Position numbers and translations under genes: made by a program
Notes under the pieces: generated by a model
Database searches by the model: none
What the model saw: only the letters and a program-made list of their open reading frames with translations
Told to the model about the DNA's origin: nothing
Source of the DNA: Micromonospora sediminicola
GTDB taxonomy: Bacteria; Actinomycetota; Actinomycetes; Mycobacteriales; Micromonosporaceae
Reading direction: 5' to 3'
NCBI RefSeq assembly: GCF_900089585.1
Contig: NZ_FLRH01000003.1
Location: 310,001-374,000, forward strand
Length of the DNA: 64,000 nt
Shown here: piece by piece, positions 43,398 through 50,761 of the stretch
Position numbering within the stretch: the first letter of the stretch is position 1
Layout of the letters: every line of letters starts with the position of its first letter

Positions 43398-44158
43398 CCA
43401 CCCACGTCCTCAGTGACACCGGAACCCTCACCGGCCGCTCCCTGCGGCACATCCTGCGCAGCCCGGACACCATCATCACCACCGCGGTCACCCCCGTCGC
43501 GCTGATGCTGCTCTTCGTGTACGTGCTGGGCGGTGCCATAGACATCGGCTCCGGCGGTTCCTACATCAACTACATGCTGCCGGGCATCCTCCTCATCACG
43601 ATTGCCTCCGGCATCGCCTACACGGCGTACCGGCTGTTCCTGGACATGCAGGGCGGCATCTTCGAGCGCTTCCAGTCGATGCCGATCCCGCGACCCTCCG
43701 TGCTGTGGGCGCACGTCCTGACCTCACTCGTGGCCAACCTGGCCTCGCTGGTGATCGTCACCGGCGTCGCGCTGGCCATGGGGTTCCGCACCGGGGCGTC
43801 CGTGCTCGACTGGCTCGCCGTCGCGGGCATCCTGATCCTGTTCACCCTCGCCCTCACCTGGATCGCCGTGATCGCGGGCCTGTCCGCCAAGACCGTCGAC
43901 GGCGCGAGCGCGTTCAGCTACCCGCTGATCTTCCTGCCGTTCATCAGCTCGGCGTTCGTCCCCACCGACTCGATGCCCGGCCCGGTCGCGTGGTTCGCCG
44001 ACAACCAGCCGGTGACGTCGATCGTGAACACCCTCCGCGCGCTGTTCGCGGAGCAGCCCGCCGGCAACGACATCTGGATCGCCCTCGCCTGGTGCGCCGG
44101 CCTGCTCGTCGCCGCCTACGCCGCGGCGACCGCGATCTACCGGAAAAAGGTCAGCTGA
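43394..44158 (+). CDS. ABC-2 type permease (DrrB-like), 254 aa
   Basis: Six membrane segments in the ABC2_membrane pattern: TTAVTPVALMLLFVYVLGGA, YMLPGILLITIASGIAYTAY, VTSLVANLASLVIVTGVALA-like segment, GILILFTLALTWIAVIAGLS, YPLIFLPFISSAFVPTDSMP and ALAWCAGLLVAAYAAATAIY. A cytoplasmic N-terminal amphipathic helix (LTGRSLRHILRSPDTII) is typical. It works with the ATPase before it, overlapped by four bases. Last gene of the operon, followed by a palindromic terminator. Confidence 0.94.
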   Translation: MTTHVLSDTGTLTGRSLRHILRSPDTIITTAVTPVALMLLFVYVLGGAIDIGSGGSYINYMLPGILLITIASGIAYTAYRLFLDMQGGIFERFQSMPIPRPSVLWAHVLTSLVANLASLVIVTGVALAMGFRTGASVLDWLAVAGILILFTLALTWIAVIAGLSAKTVDGASAFSYPLIFLPFISSAFVPTDSMPGPVAWFADNQPVTSIVNTLRALFAEQPAGNDIWIALAWCAGLLVAAYAAATAIYRKKVS

Positions 44159-44176
44159 CCAGTCGTACGGGAGGCA

Positions 44177-44200
44177 GCGCCGCATCCGTGGATGCGGCGC
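44177..44200. terminator. Terminator between the ABC operon and the VOC gene
   Basis: Perfect arms GCGCCGCATCC (44177-44187) and GGATGCGGCGC (44190-44200) with GT at the centre. It lies between convergent stops at 44158 and 44216. Confidence 0.8.
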
Positions 44201-44215
44201 CGCACCCGTCACCGC

Positions 44216-44590
44216 TCAGAGGTAGAGGCAGAACGGGTGCCCGGCCGGATCGAGGTGCACGCGTACGTCGTCCTGCGGCTGGAAGTCGGGCACGGTCGCG
44301 CCGAGCGACACCGCGTACGCCGACGCCGCGTCGAGGTCGTCGACCTTGATGTCCAGGTGCAGCATCATCGGCGGGTCACCCGGCCCGGCCGGCCACACCG
44401 GACGCACGTATGCCGGCTCGTCCTGGAACGCGAGGCCGGCGCCACCGCCCGGCGGGACGAGGACTACCCATTCCGGCTCGTCCTCGCGTCGGGGCCAACC
44501 GAGCAGCCGCTCGTAGAAGGCGGCGAGGTCCTGGGCGGACGGTGCGTCGAGCACCGTGGTGGTCAACGAGAAGCGAGGTCGCTGTTCCAT
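44216..44590 (-). CDS. VOC/glyoxalase family protein, 124 aa
   Basis: A single vicinal-oxygen-chelate domain: SLTTTVLDAPSAQDLAAFYE, LLGWPRREDEPEWVVLVPPG, MLHLDIKVDDLDAASAYAVS and VRVHLDPAGHPFCLYL. The terminal GHPFCL is the usual family ending. Substrate unknown; many such proteins bind drugs or small metabolites. The first residues are followed by a short leader and ATG at 44590. It is divergent from the prolyl-tRNA synthetase gene, 84 bp away, and convergent with the ABC operon. Confidence 0.9.
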   Translation of the reverse strand: MEQRPRFSLTTTVLDAPSAQDLAAFYERLLGWPRREDEPEWVVLVPPGGGAGLAFQDEPAYVRPVWPAGPGDPPMMLHLDIKVDDLDAASAYAVSLGATVPDFQPQDDVRVHLDPAGHPFCLYL

Positions 44591-44674
44591 GTGGCCTTCC
44601 TACCTGGGCGGTACGACGGTCACCGGAACCGGAAAGGGATCGCCGACCGGTGACCGTGGTCGTACGCTGCGCCA

Positions 44675-46444
44675 ATGCTGCTGCGCATGTCGACCCTGCT
44701 GCTCCGGACCCTGCGCGAGGACCCGGCCGACGCCGAGGTGCCGAGCCACCGGCTGCTGCTCCGCGCCGGCTACGTGCGTCGGGCCGCGCCCGGCGGCTAC
44801 ACCTGGCTGCCGCTGGGCAAGCTGGTGCTGGACCGGATCACCGCGATCGTCCGGGACGAGATGACCGCGATCGGTGACCAGGAGGTGCACTTCCCGGCGC
44901 TGCTCCCGGCCGAGCCGTACCGCACCAGCGGCCGCTGGACGGAGTACGGGGACCTGCTCTTCACGCTCGCCGACCGCAAGGGCGCCGAGCACCTGCTCGC
45001 GCCGACCCACGAGGAGATGGCCGCGCTGCTGGTGAAGGACCTGTTCACCTCCTACCGGGACTTCCCGGTGACGTTGTTCCAGATCCAGACGAAGTTCCGG
45101 GACGAGGCCCGGCCCCGGGCCGGCGTGCTGCGCGGACGCGAGTTCCTGATGAAGGACGCCTACTCCTTCGACCTGGACCCCGTCGGGCTCCAGGCGGCCT
45201 ACGACCGGCACCGGGAGGCCTACCAGCGCGTCTTCGCCCGGCTCGGGCTGGACGTCACGGTGGTGGCCGCGACGTCCGGGGCGATGGGCGGCTCCGCGTC
45301 CGAGGAGTTCCTGGCCGCCACGCCGGTCGGTGAGGACACCTACGTCGGCTGCACGGCCTGCGACTACGCGGCCAACACCGAGGCCGTGGTGACCCGTGTC
45401 CCGGCGGCCGGCGACCCGGACGCGCACCGCGCCGCGGAGGTGCACGACACCCCGGAGACGCCGACCATCGCGTCCCTGGTCGACCTGGCGAACACCCGCG
45501 CGCTCGGCGGCCGCAGCGACTGGACCGCCGCCGACACGTTGAAGAACGTGGTGCTGACCGTCCGCCGGCCCGGCGCCGAAGAGACCGAACTGCTGGTCGT
45601 CGGCCTCCCCGGGGACCGCGACGTCGACCTGAAGCGGGTCGAGGCGGTGCTGCACCCGGCCACCGTGGCGGTCTTCGACGACTGGTCCGCGCACCCGGAG
45701 CTGGTCCGTGGCTACCTCGGGCCGCAGATCCTGGCCAAGCACGGCATCCGCTACCTGGTCGACCCCCGGGTGGTGACCGGCTCCACCTGGCTGACCGGGG
45801 CCAACGAGCCGGGGCGGCACGCCACCGACGTGGTGTGCGGGCGGGACTTCGTCCCCGACGGCACGATCGAAGCGGCCGAGGTACGCCCGGGCGACCCCTG
45901 CCCGGCCTGCCCGGACGGTGAGCTGACCACGCGGCGGGGCATCGAGGTGGGGCACATCTTCCAGCTCGGCCGGCGGTTCACCGACGCCTTCGCCGTCGAC
46001 GTGCTCGGGCCCGAGGGCAAGCCGGTCCGGCCGACCATGGGCTGCTACGGCATCGGGGTGTCCCGGGCGGTCGCCGCCGTGGCCGAGCAGCACCACGACG
46101 ACCGGGGGCTGGTCTGGCCGGCCCAGGTCGCGCCCTGCGACGTACACCTGGTGGCCGCCGGCAAGGGGCCGCAGCTCGACGCGGCGCTCGACCTCGGCGG
46201 GCGGTTGGCCGCCGCCGGCCTGCGGGTGCTGGTCGACGACCGCACCCACGTCTCCGCCGGGGTGAAGTTCACCGACGCCGAGCTGATCGGCATCCCCCGC
46301 GCCGTCGTGGTCGGCCGCCGCCTCGCCGACGGGTACGTCGAGCTGCGCGACCGGGCCACCGGCGAGCGGACCGAGCTGCCGGTGGAAGGGCTCGTCGAGC
46401 GTCTGCGCGACGAGGTTGGCGCGACGCGCCGCGACCGGGTGTAG
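44675..46444 (+). CDS. proS: Prolyl-tRNA synthetase, bacterial type, 589 aa
   Basis: A class II synthetase with all three motifs: motif 1 around [20 protein letters not shown], motif 2 [20 protein letters not shown], motif 3 [20 protein letters not shown]. Between them is the insertion editing domain of bacterial ProRS (about residues 225-400, [36 protein letters not shown]) that hydrolyses Ala-tRNA(Pro). C-terminal anticodon-binding domain [20 protein letters not shown]. Length is normal (about 570-590). ATG at 44675; a second ATG four codons later is possible. It charges tRNA(Pro) with proline in translation. Confidence 0.96.
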   Translation: MLLRMSTLLLRTLREDPADAEVPSHRLLLRAGYVRRAAPGGYTWLPLGKLVLDRITAIVRDEMTAIGDQEVHFPALLPAEPYRTSGRWTEYGDLLFTLADRKGAEHLLAPTHEEMAALLVKDLFTSYRDFPVTLFQIQTKFRDEARPRAGVLRGREFLMKDAYSFDLDPVGLQAAYDRHREAYQRVFARLGLDVTVVAATSGAMGGSASEEFLAATPVGEDTYVGCTACDYAANTEAVVTRVPAAGDPDAHRAAEVHDTPETPTIASLVDLANTRALGGRSDWTAADTLKNVVLTVRRPGAEETELLVVGLPGDRDVDLKRVEAVLHPATVAVFDDWSAHPELVRGYLGPQILAKHGIRYLVDPRVVTGSTWLTGANEPGRHATDVVCGRDFVPDGTIEAAEVRPGDPCPACPDGELTTRRGIEVGHIFQLGRRFTDAFAVDVLGPEGKPVRPTMGCYGIGVSRAVAAVAEQHHDDRGLVWPAQVAPCDVHLVAAGKGPQLDAALDLGGRLAAAGLRVLVDDRTHVSAGVKFTDAELIGIPRAVVVGRRLADGYVELRDRATGERTELPVEGLVERLRDEVGATRRDRV

Positions 46445-46501
46445 CGAACGCGCCACCGGGTACCGCAGAAGGATCGACCGAGGCGTTTTTCGGAGGCTCT
46501 C

Positions 46502-46921
46502 ATGTACCGCGTCAGTGATGTGATGACCAGACAGGTGGTCTACCTGCCGGCGGAAACCCCGCTGGACGAGGCGGCCCGGGTGATGAAGGAGTCGGACATC
46601 GGCGACGTGGTGGTGACCGACGGGGCCACCCTCGCGGGCATGCTGACCGACCGGGACATCGTGGTGCGGGCGGTGGCCGAGCGCGCCGACCCGGGCACCA
46701 CCACGATCGGGTCGATCATCACCCGTGAGGTCGTCATGATCGAGCAGCACTGCACGGCGAACGAGGCGGCGGCGCTGATGCGCGAGCGCAACATCCGGCG
46801 GGTGCTGGTCTGCGACAGCGACCGGAAGCTGGTCGGCATCGTCTCCCTCGGCGACCTGGCCATGCAGCTCGACCCCCGGTCGGCGCTCAGCGACATCAGC
46901 GAAGCAGCCCCGAACACATGA
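46502..46921 (+). CDS. CBS-domain protein, 139 aa
   Basis: Two CBS domains form one Bateman module: SDVMTRQVVYLPAETPLDEA, AGMLTDRDIVVRAVAERADP, then ITREVVMIEQHCTANEAAAL and RNIRRVLVCDSDRKLVGIVS. Such stand-alone modules bind adenine nucleotides and regulate partner proteins or act in stress responses. Related to the CBS protein at 57232-57651. A pair of palindromic repeats begins immediately after the stop codon. ATG at 46502 with GGAGG upstream. Confidence 0.92.
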   Translation: MYRVSDVMTRQVVYLPAETPLDEAARVMKESDIGDVVVTDGATLAGMLTDRDIVVRAVAERADPGTTTIGSIITREVVMIEQHCTANEAAALMRERNIRRVLVCDSDRKLVGIVSLGDLAMQLDPRSALSDISEAAPNT

Positions 46922-46973
46922 AAGGAGGGGCCCCTTCTTAACGCCTCCGGTAGAGGAGGGGCCCCCTCTTAAC
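46921..46973. repeat. Pair of GTTAAGAAGGGGCCC palindromic repeats, reverse orientation
   Basis: Two copies, 46921-46942 (AAAGGAGGGGCCCCTTCTTA then AC) and 46952-46973 (AGAGGAGGGGCCCCCTCTTA then AC), 31 bp apart. The first starts at the CBS stop codon. Reverse complement of the family at 13548-13600. Confidence 0.8.
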
Positions 46974-47015
46974 ACCCCACCCGCTCGCGCCCGACGCGGC
47001 GGATAGCCTCGACCC

Positions 47016-47441
47016 ATGCCCGAGATGCCGACCAAGCTGGCCGAGATCGTCGACGAGTTCGCCGCCGCACCGCGTGACGTCGTGCTGGAGATGCTGCTGG
47101 AGTTCGCCGACGTGATCCCGCCCCTGCCCGAGGGCGTGGACCGGGCCGAACTGGAGCAGGTCCCCGAGTGCCAGACCGCGTTCTTCCTGCGCGCCGAGGT
47201 CAACGCGGACAAGACGGTGAGCACGCTCTTCGACTGCCCGCCGGAGGCGCCCACCACGCGCGCCTTCGCCGGCATCCTCGCCGAAGGGCTGGCCGGGGCG
47301 AGCGCCGAGGAGGTGCTGGCCGTCCCGGACGACCTCTACCAACGGATGGGGCTGGCCCAGGCGATCAGCCCGCTCCGCGTCCGCGGCGGCACCGCCATCC
47401 TGGCCCGGCTCAAGCGCCAGGTGCGGGAACAGATCTCCTGA
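47016..47441 (+). CDS. SufE family protein, 141 aa
   Basis: SufE-like cysteine desulfurase accessory protein. VPECQTAFFLRAEVNADKTV contains the persulfide-accepting cysteine near residue 52, and the rest has the usual PPEAPTTRAFAGILAEGLAG and LLRVRGG-type ending (ISPLRVRGGTAILARLKRQV). It would stimulate a desulfurase or accept sulfur from a sulfurtransferase. In actinomycetes such SufE-like genes often follow a CysA-type sulfurtransferase; here that gene is at 30088-30990 instead. Followed 20 bases later by the DsbA-like gene. Confidence 0.93.
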   Translation: MPEMPTKLAEIVDEFAAAPRDVVLEMLLEFADVIPPLPEGVDRAELEQVPECQTAFFLRAEVNADKTVSTLFDCPPEAPTTRAFAGILAEGLAGASAEEVLAVPDDLYQRMGLAQAISPLRVRGGTAILARLKRQVREQIS

Positions 47442-47461
47442 CCGGCGGGTTGTCGCTGGTC

Positions 47462-48094
47462 ATGGAGATCGAGATCTACGCCGACGTCGTCTGCCCGTGG
47501 TGCTGGATCGGCAAGCGCCGGCTCGAACAGGCCCTGGAGTCGTACGACGGCGAGGTGACCGTCCGGTACCGGCCGTTCCAGCTCGACCCGACGCCGGTCA
47601 CCGAGCCGAAGCCGCTGCTCGACGCACTGGGTGACAAGTTCGGCGGCCGGGACAAGGCCGAGGGCATGGCCGCCCACGTCTCGAAGGTCGCCGCCGGCGC
47701 CGGCCTCGATCTGCGGTTCGACAGCGCGATCGCGGCGAACACGTTCGACGCGCACCGGCTGGTCCGCTTCGCCACCGAGCACGGCCGCGCCGCCGAGACG
47801 GTCGAGCGGCTCTACCGGGCGCACTTCTACGACGGCCTGGACGTCGGGTCGGTCGACACGCTGGTCACGCTGGCCGGCGAGGTCGGCCTGGACGAGACCG
47901 AGACGCGGCGTTACCTCGAGTCCAACCTCGGCCGCCGCGAGGTGGCAGCCGACCTGAGCAGCGCCCACCAGCTCGGCGTCTCCAGCGTGCCGACCTTCGT
48001 GCTCGCCGGGAAGTACGCGGTGACCGGCGCCCAGGAGCCGGAAACGCTGCTCGCCGCGCTGCGTGAGGTGGCGCAGCGCGAAGCGGCCGGGTGA
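47462..48094 (+). CDS. DsbA-family oxidoreductase (FrnE-like), 210 aa
   Basis: Thioredoxin fold with active site CPWC at residues 11-14 (IYADVVCPWCWIGKRRLE), an inserted helical domain, and the conserved cis-Pro loop SSVPTFVLAGKYAVTGAQEP. FrnE/2-hydroxychromene-type proteins are cytoplasmic disulfide oxidoreductases. ATG at 47462 follows GTTGTCGCTGGTC, with a weak ribosome-binding site. An exact parS site begins at the base after its stop codon. Confidence 0.92.
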   Translation: MEIEIYADVVCPWCWIGKRRLEQALESYDGEVTVRYRPFQLDPTPVTEPKPLLDALGDKFGGRDKAEGMAAHVSKVAAGAGLDLRFDSAIAANTFDAHRLVRFATEHGRAAETVERLYRAHFYDGLDVGSVDTLVTLAGEVGLDETETRRYLESNLGRREVAADLSSAHQLGVSSVPTFVLAGKYAVTGAQEPETLLAALREVAQREAAG

Positions 48095-48110
48095 TGTTTC
48101 ACGTGGAACA
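48095..48110. promoter_or_regulatory. Chromosomal parS site (ParB-binding)
   Basis: TGTTTCACGTGGAACA, all 16 bases, matches the classical bacterial parS sequence (reverse complement TGTTCCACGTGAAACA). It starts at the base directly after the TGA of the DsbA-like gene, in the gap before a convergent gene. ParB binding here would help chromosome segregation. In actinobacteria parS sites cluster around the replication origin. Confidence 0.85.
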
Positions 48111-48130
48111 AGATCGATGCGGATGAGGCC

Positions 48131-48679
48131 CTAGGCCGGCCTGGCCAGGTCCTCCACCACCCTCGCCCCGGGCAGGGCGCCGAGCGCCGGCCCGGGCAGG
48201 GCGATCTTGCTGTGCCGTACGCCCGACCCGATGATCACGTGGGGCGTGGCGATCACCCGCGAGTCGACCAGGATCGGCCACTCCTCGGGCAACCCGATCG
48301 GCGTGATCCCGCCGTACTCCATCCCGGTCAGCTCCACCGCCTCGGCCATCGGCGCGAAGCTCGCCTTGCGCACGTCGAGCAGCCGACGGACCACGCCGTT
48401 GACGTCCGCCCGGGTGGTCGCGAGCACGATGCACGCCGCGTAGCGCGTCTCGCCGCCCCGCTTGCCGGCGACCACCACGCAGTTGGCCGACTCCTCCAAC
48501 CCCACCTCGTACGCCTCGCAGAAGGCCGCCGTGTCGGCCAGCTCGGCGTCGATCGGGGCGACCAGCACCTCGTCCACGTCCACCGGAGCCTCGTCCGGCC
48601 ACCGCTCCACCGCCGCGGCGACCGGAGCAGCCAGCAGGTCCAGCCGCGCCCGGGCCGGCTCGGTCTTCAACGTCCCCAT
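48131..48679 (-). CDS. YbaK/EbsC (aminoacyl-tRNA deacylase-like) family protein, 182 aa
   Basis: YbaK/ProX editing-domain fold: VANCVVVAGKRGGETRYAAC-like (NCVVVAGKRGGETRYAACIV), RLLDVRKASFAPMAEAVELT, and GGITPIGLPEEWPILVDSRV. These proteins hydrolyse mischarged tRNAs such as Cys-tRNA(Pro) or Ala-tRNA(Pro), which is of interest because proS is 1.7 kb away. The initiator is probably ATG at 48679 (MGTLKTEPARARLDLL); GTG one codon earlier, and an ATG at 48712, are also possible. A catalytic lysine equivalent (K in VRKASF) is present. Confidence 0.88.
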   Translation of the reverse strand: MGTLKTEPARARLDLLAAPVAAAVERWPDEAPVDVDEVLVAPIDAELADTAAFCEAYEVGLEESANCVVVAGKRGGETRYAACIVLATTRADVNGVVRRLLDVRKASFAPMAEAVELTGMEYGGITPIGLPEEWPILVDSRVIATPHVIIGSGVRHSKIALPGPALGALPGARVVEDLARPA

Positions 48680-48788
48680 CACGGTTGCGATCCTCGCACC
48701 CGCGCCGGCCATCCGCTCGTCGGCCCGCCTGGTGAGCGGGACCCGTCCACTCCCGGATCCGATGAGCCCGGGGGCCCGGCCCCGCGCC

Positions 48789-48986
48789 TCAGTTGGGGTT
48801 GGTGAGGAACGCGTTCTCCTGGGCGAAGTCGCGGTTCTCGGTGGCGCCGAGCTGCCGCCGGCGCAGCACCTCGGGTCGGTTCGCCTCGGCGTCCTCGATC
48901 CCGTGCCGGACACCGACCCGGATCACGCCGTAGAGGAAGACGAAGCCGAAGACGTAGAGCACCACGGTGGCGACGAAGACCAGCAT
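48789..48986 (-). CDS. Small single-pass membrane protein, 65 aa
   Basis: One membrane segment at residues 2-22 (LVFVATVVLYVFGFVFLYGV) and a charged cytoplasmic tail (HGIEDAEANRPEVLRRRQLG, NRDFAQENAFLTN). No known family. The start ATG at 48986 lies 36 bp from the stop of the NAD-binding gene on the same strand, and its own stop lies about 110 bp before the YbaK start. Probably a real small protein, given its normal codon bias. Confidence 0.7.
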   Translation of the reverse strand: MLVFVATVVLYVFGFVFLYGVIRVGVRHGIEDAEANRPEVLRRRQLGATENRDFAQENAFLTNPN

Positions 48987-49022
48987 GCGGTCACGGTAGG
49001 TCGGTCCGGAACCGACCAGGTC

Positions 49023-49802
49023 TCACCTTCCGCCGGTTCCCCCGTACGTGTCGGCGAGATGATCGGCCCAGGTCCGGACACCGGTCGGAGTGGCGGACGT
49101 GGTGAGGCCGCCGGCACGCAGTTCCCGGCCGAGCCGCCCGGGAATCCGCAGCGGAACCAACGGACGACGCGATCCGCGCGCGGCCAGCCAGGCCCGGGCC
49201 GCCTCGTCGAAGCGGAGCACCTCCGGCCCACCGAAGTCCTCGGTGCGGTGGGACGGTCCGGCGAGCAGCAGCACCGCGAGTCGGTCCGCGACCTCGCCGG
49301 GATCGACCGGCTGGGCGAGCACGGCCGGGTCCCCGAGCACCGGGCCGAGCCGGCTCGCGCCGCGCAGCAGGTCCGCCAGGAACCCGGGGAACTGCGTCGC
49401 CCGCAGCACGCTCCACGGCACCGGGCCGGCGGCCACCACCTGCTCGGCCGCGAGCTTGTGCCGGTAGTAGCCGAGCGGCACCCGGTCCACGCCGACGATC
49501 GAGACGTACACCAGGTGGCGCACCCCCGCGTGCCCGGCGGCCACGGTCAGGCGGCGGGTGCCGAGCACGTCGATCTCGTGGGTACGCCGGTTCGGCGACG
49601 AGGCCAGGTGCAGCACGGCATCCATCCCGTCGACCGCCTCCGCGAGCCCCGCGCCGGTGCCGAGGTCGGCGGTCACCCACTCGACGCCGGCACCGTCACG
49701 CGGCCGGCGGCTCACCGCCCGGACGAGGAAACCCTCGTCCCGCAGTCGTGGCACCGCCACCTGCCCGAGCCGTCCGGTCGCCCCGGTCACCAGCACCCGC
49801 AT
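49023..49802 (-). CDS. NAD(P)-binding atypical short-chain protein (NmrA/SDR-like), 259 aa
   Basis: Rossmann fold with MRVLVTGATGRLGQVAVPRL at the N-terminus, then VEWVTADLGTGAGLAEAVDG and VLHLASSPNRRTHEIDVLGT, VGVDRVPLGYYRHKLAAEQV. The YYxxK region (YYRHK) resembles the SDR catalytic pair, but the C-terminal part is NmrA-like and may be only a sensor or reductase of unknown substrate. ATG at 49802. Upstream begins a kilobase of repeats without genes. Confidence 0.88.
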   Translation of the reverse strand: MRVLVTGATGRLGQVAVPRLRDEGFLVRAVSRRPRDGAGVEWVTADLGTGAGLAEAVDGMDAVLHLASSPNRRTHEIDVLGTRRLTVAAGHAGVRHLVYVSIVGVDRVPLGYYRHKLAAEQVVAAGPVPWSVLRATQFPGFLADLLRGASRLGPVLGDPAVLAQPVDPGEVADRLAVLLLAGPSHRTEDFGGPEVLRFDEAARAWLAARGSRRPLVPLRIPGRLGRELRAGGLTTSATPTGVRTWADHLADTYGGTGGR

Positions 49803-49821
49803 CGCCACTCCTTCTCGCCCT

Positions 49822-50150
49822 GGTCCACACACGCCCGCGCGCTTTCCGTCCACGCGCCGCTAACCCTGTCCACGCCCCACGCAACGCTGTCCACGCTCCG
49901 CGCCCCACGCAGCGCGTTCACGCCCGCGCGCCGCGCAACCCGCCCACGCTTCGCACAACCGTTCACGCCCGCGCGCCGCCAACCCGCCACGCTTCGCACA
50001 ACCGTTCACGCCCGCGCGCCGCGCAGCCCAGCCACGCTCCGCGCAGCCCAACCACGCTGCGCGGAACACGTTCACGCCCGCGCGCCGCGCAGCTGACCCA
50101 CGCTCCGCGGAACACGTTCACGCCCGTGCTCCACGTAGCCGTTGACGCCG
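49822..50150. repeat. Degenerate tandem repeat block, GTTCACGCCCGCGCGCCG units
   Basis: GTTCACGCCCG recurs at 49916, 49961, 50004, 50070 and 50116, with a degenerate copy near 50141; spacing is 45, 43, 66, 46 and 25 bp. Each unit continues with a CGCGCGCCGCGC segment and a CACGCT(C/T)CGC segment. Simpler GTCCACGC versions (49849, 49870, 49890) precede the block. Confidence 0.75.
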
Positions 50151-50352
50151 CGTGACGGGCTGGCCGTCCGTGGCCGATCCACTCCGACCCGGCGATGGGA
50201 CGAGGCGGCGTCCCTGATCGTGACAGCCCGACGGACCAACGCCGCCCGGTCCGGGCAACCGGTGCCTCCCACCCGATCCTGCGCCACCCGACGACCACCC
50301 TGGCCCGGATCGGTCCGCACGGCGCCCGCCTCACCGGCCGCATCAATCCCCC

Positions 50353-50413
50353 GGTTGACCAAGGAGTTTCCGTCAAGCGAGGCCTGGCATCTGACGCACA
50401 CTCCTTGATCACC
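50353..50413. repeat. Inverted repeat with GACCAAGG/CCTTGATC ends
   Basis: Left arm GGTTGACCAAGGAGTTTCCG and right arm ending CACACTCCTTGATCACC pair with a few mismatches around a loop of about 16 bases. Same family as 15481-15534. Confidence 0.6.
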
Positions 50414-50441
50414 GGAGCGGAGCGTGGTTCCTCGGAGAAGG

Positions 50442-50481
50442 GATATACCACTGGGTCATAAATATGACGCAGCGGTATAAC
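50442..50481. promoter_or_regulatory. AT-rich inverted repeat, unidentified
   Basis: GATATACCACTGGGTCAT (50442-50459) and ATGACGCAGCGGTATAAC (50464-50481) pair in 15 of 18 positions around AAAT. It is the only AT-rich segment in the surrounding kilobase. It might be an operator or an old promoter. No gene starts convincingly next to it. Confidence 0.4.
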
Positions 50482-50599
50482 GCCTACAGGTGGATGGCGT
50501 TCGTCGGGGCGTCACGGAGCGTGTCCGCGCCGGACCGGCGGAAAGGGTGGGCCACCTTTCGGGTTCCGGGGCAGTCCGAACCGGGAGTCGGCGGGCCCG

Positions 50600-50738
50600 G
50601 GAACCCCGGGCACGGCAGGGCCGGAACCCCGGGCACGGCAGGGCCGGAACCCTGGGCACGGCAGGTTCAGAGCCCGGAGACGGCAGGGTCGGAACCGGGC
50701 AGGGTCGGAACCGGGCAGGGTCGGAACCGGGCGGGGGC
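50600..50738. repeat. Tandem repeats of GGAACC units (23 bp then 16 bp)
   Basis: Four units of about 23 bp (GGAACCCCGGGCACGGCAGG and variants) begin at 50600, 50623, 50646 and 50669, followed by three 16-bp units (GGAACCGGGCAGGGTC) at 50691, 50707 and 50723. The block ends about 24 bp from the stop of the MFS gene, in its 3' region. Confidence 0.8.
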
Positions 50739-50761
50739 GGGAAGCCGCACGGGCGGGGCGG

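Larger units (their letters stand above)
49803..50761. other. Repeat-rich non-coding kilobase
   Basis: No gene is supported in this stretch between two minus-strand genes. It holds a degenerate tandem repeat block (49822-50150), an inverted repeat with GATCAAGG-type ends (50353-50413), an AT-rich inverted repeat (50442-50481) and a second tandem repeat block (50600-50738). Open frames here are Arg/Ala/Pro/His-rich products of the repeats. Confidence 0.75.

Noticed and set aside
30088..48094. Riboswitches or other structured RNA genes
   Set aside because: Leader regions were checked by eye for long conserved stems before metabolic genes; only hairpins consistent with terminators were found.
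48683..48913. Upstream extension of the YbaK-like gene
   Set aside because: Residues before MGTLKTEP are Arg/Ser/Thr-rich and would overlap the small membrane protein gene, so a later start was taken.
49822..50150. Possible origin of replication or DnaA boxes in the repeat block
   Set aside because: GTCCAC and GTTCAC resemble parts of TTGTCCACA but lack the TTG start and final A, and there is no AT-rich unwinding region or dnaA/dnaN gene.
49787..50451. Minus-strand open frames rich in ARRAGVNGCAKRG-type repeats
   Set aside because: They are translations of the DNA tandem repeat block in several frames, with no ribosome-binding site and no consistent frame.
49822..50738. CRISPR array
   Set aside because: The repeats are contiguous and degenerate, spacers are not unique, and there are no cas genes.
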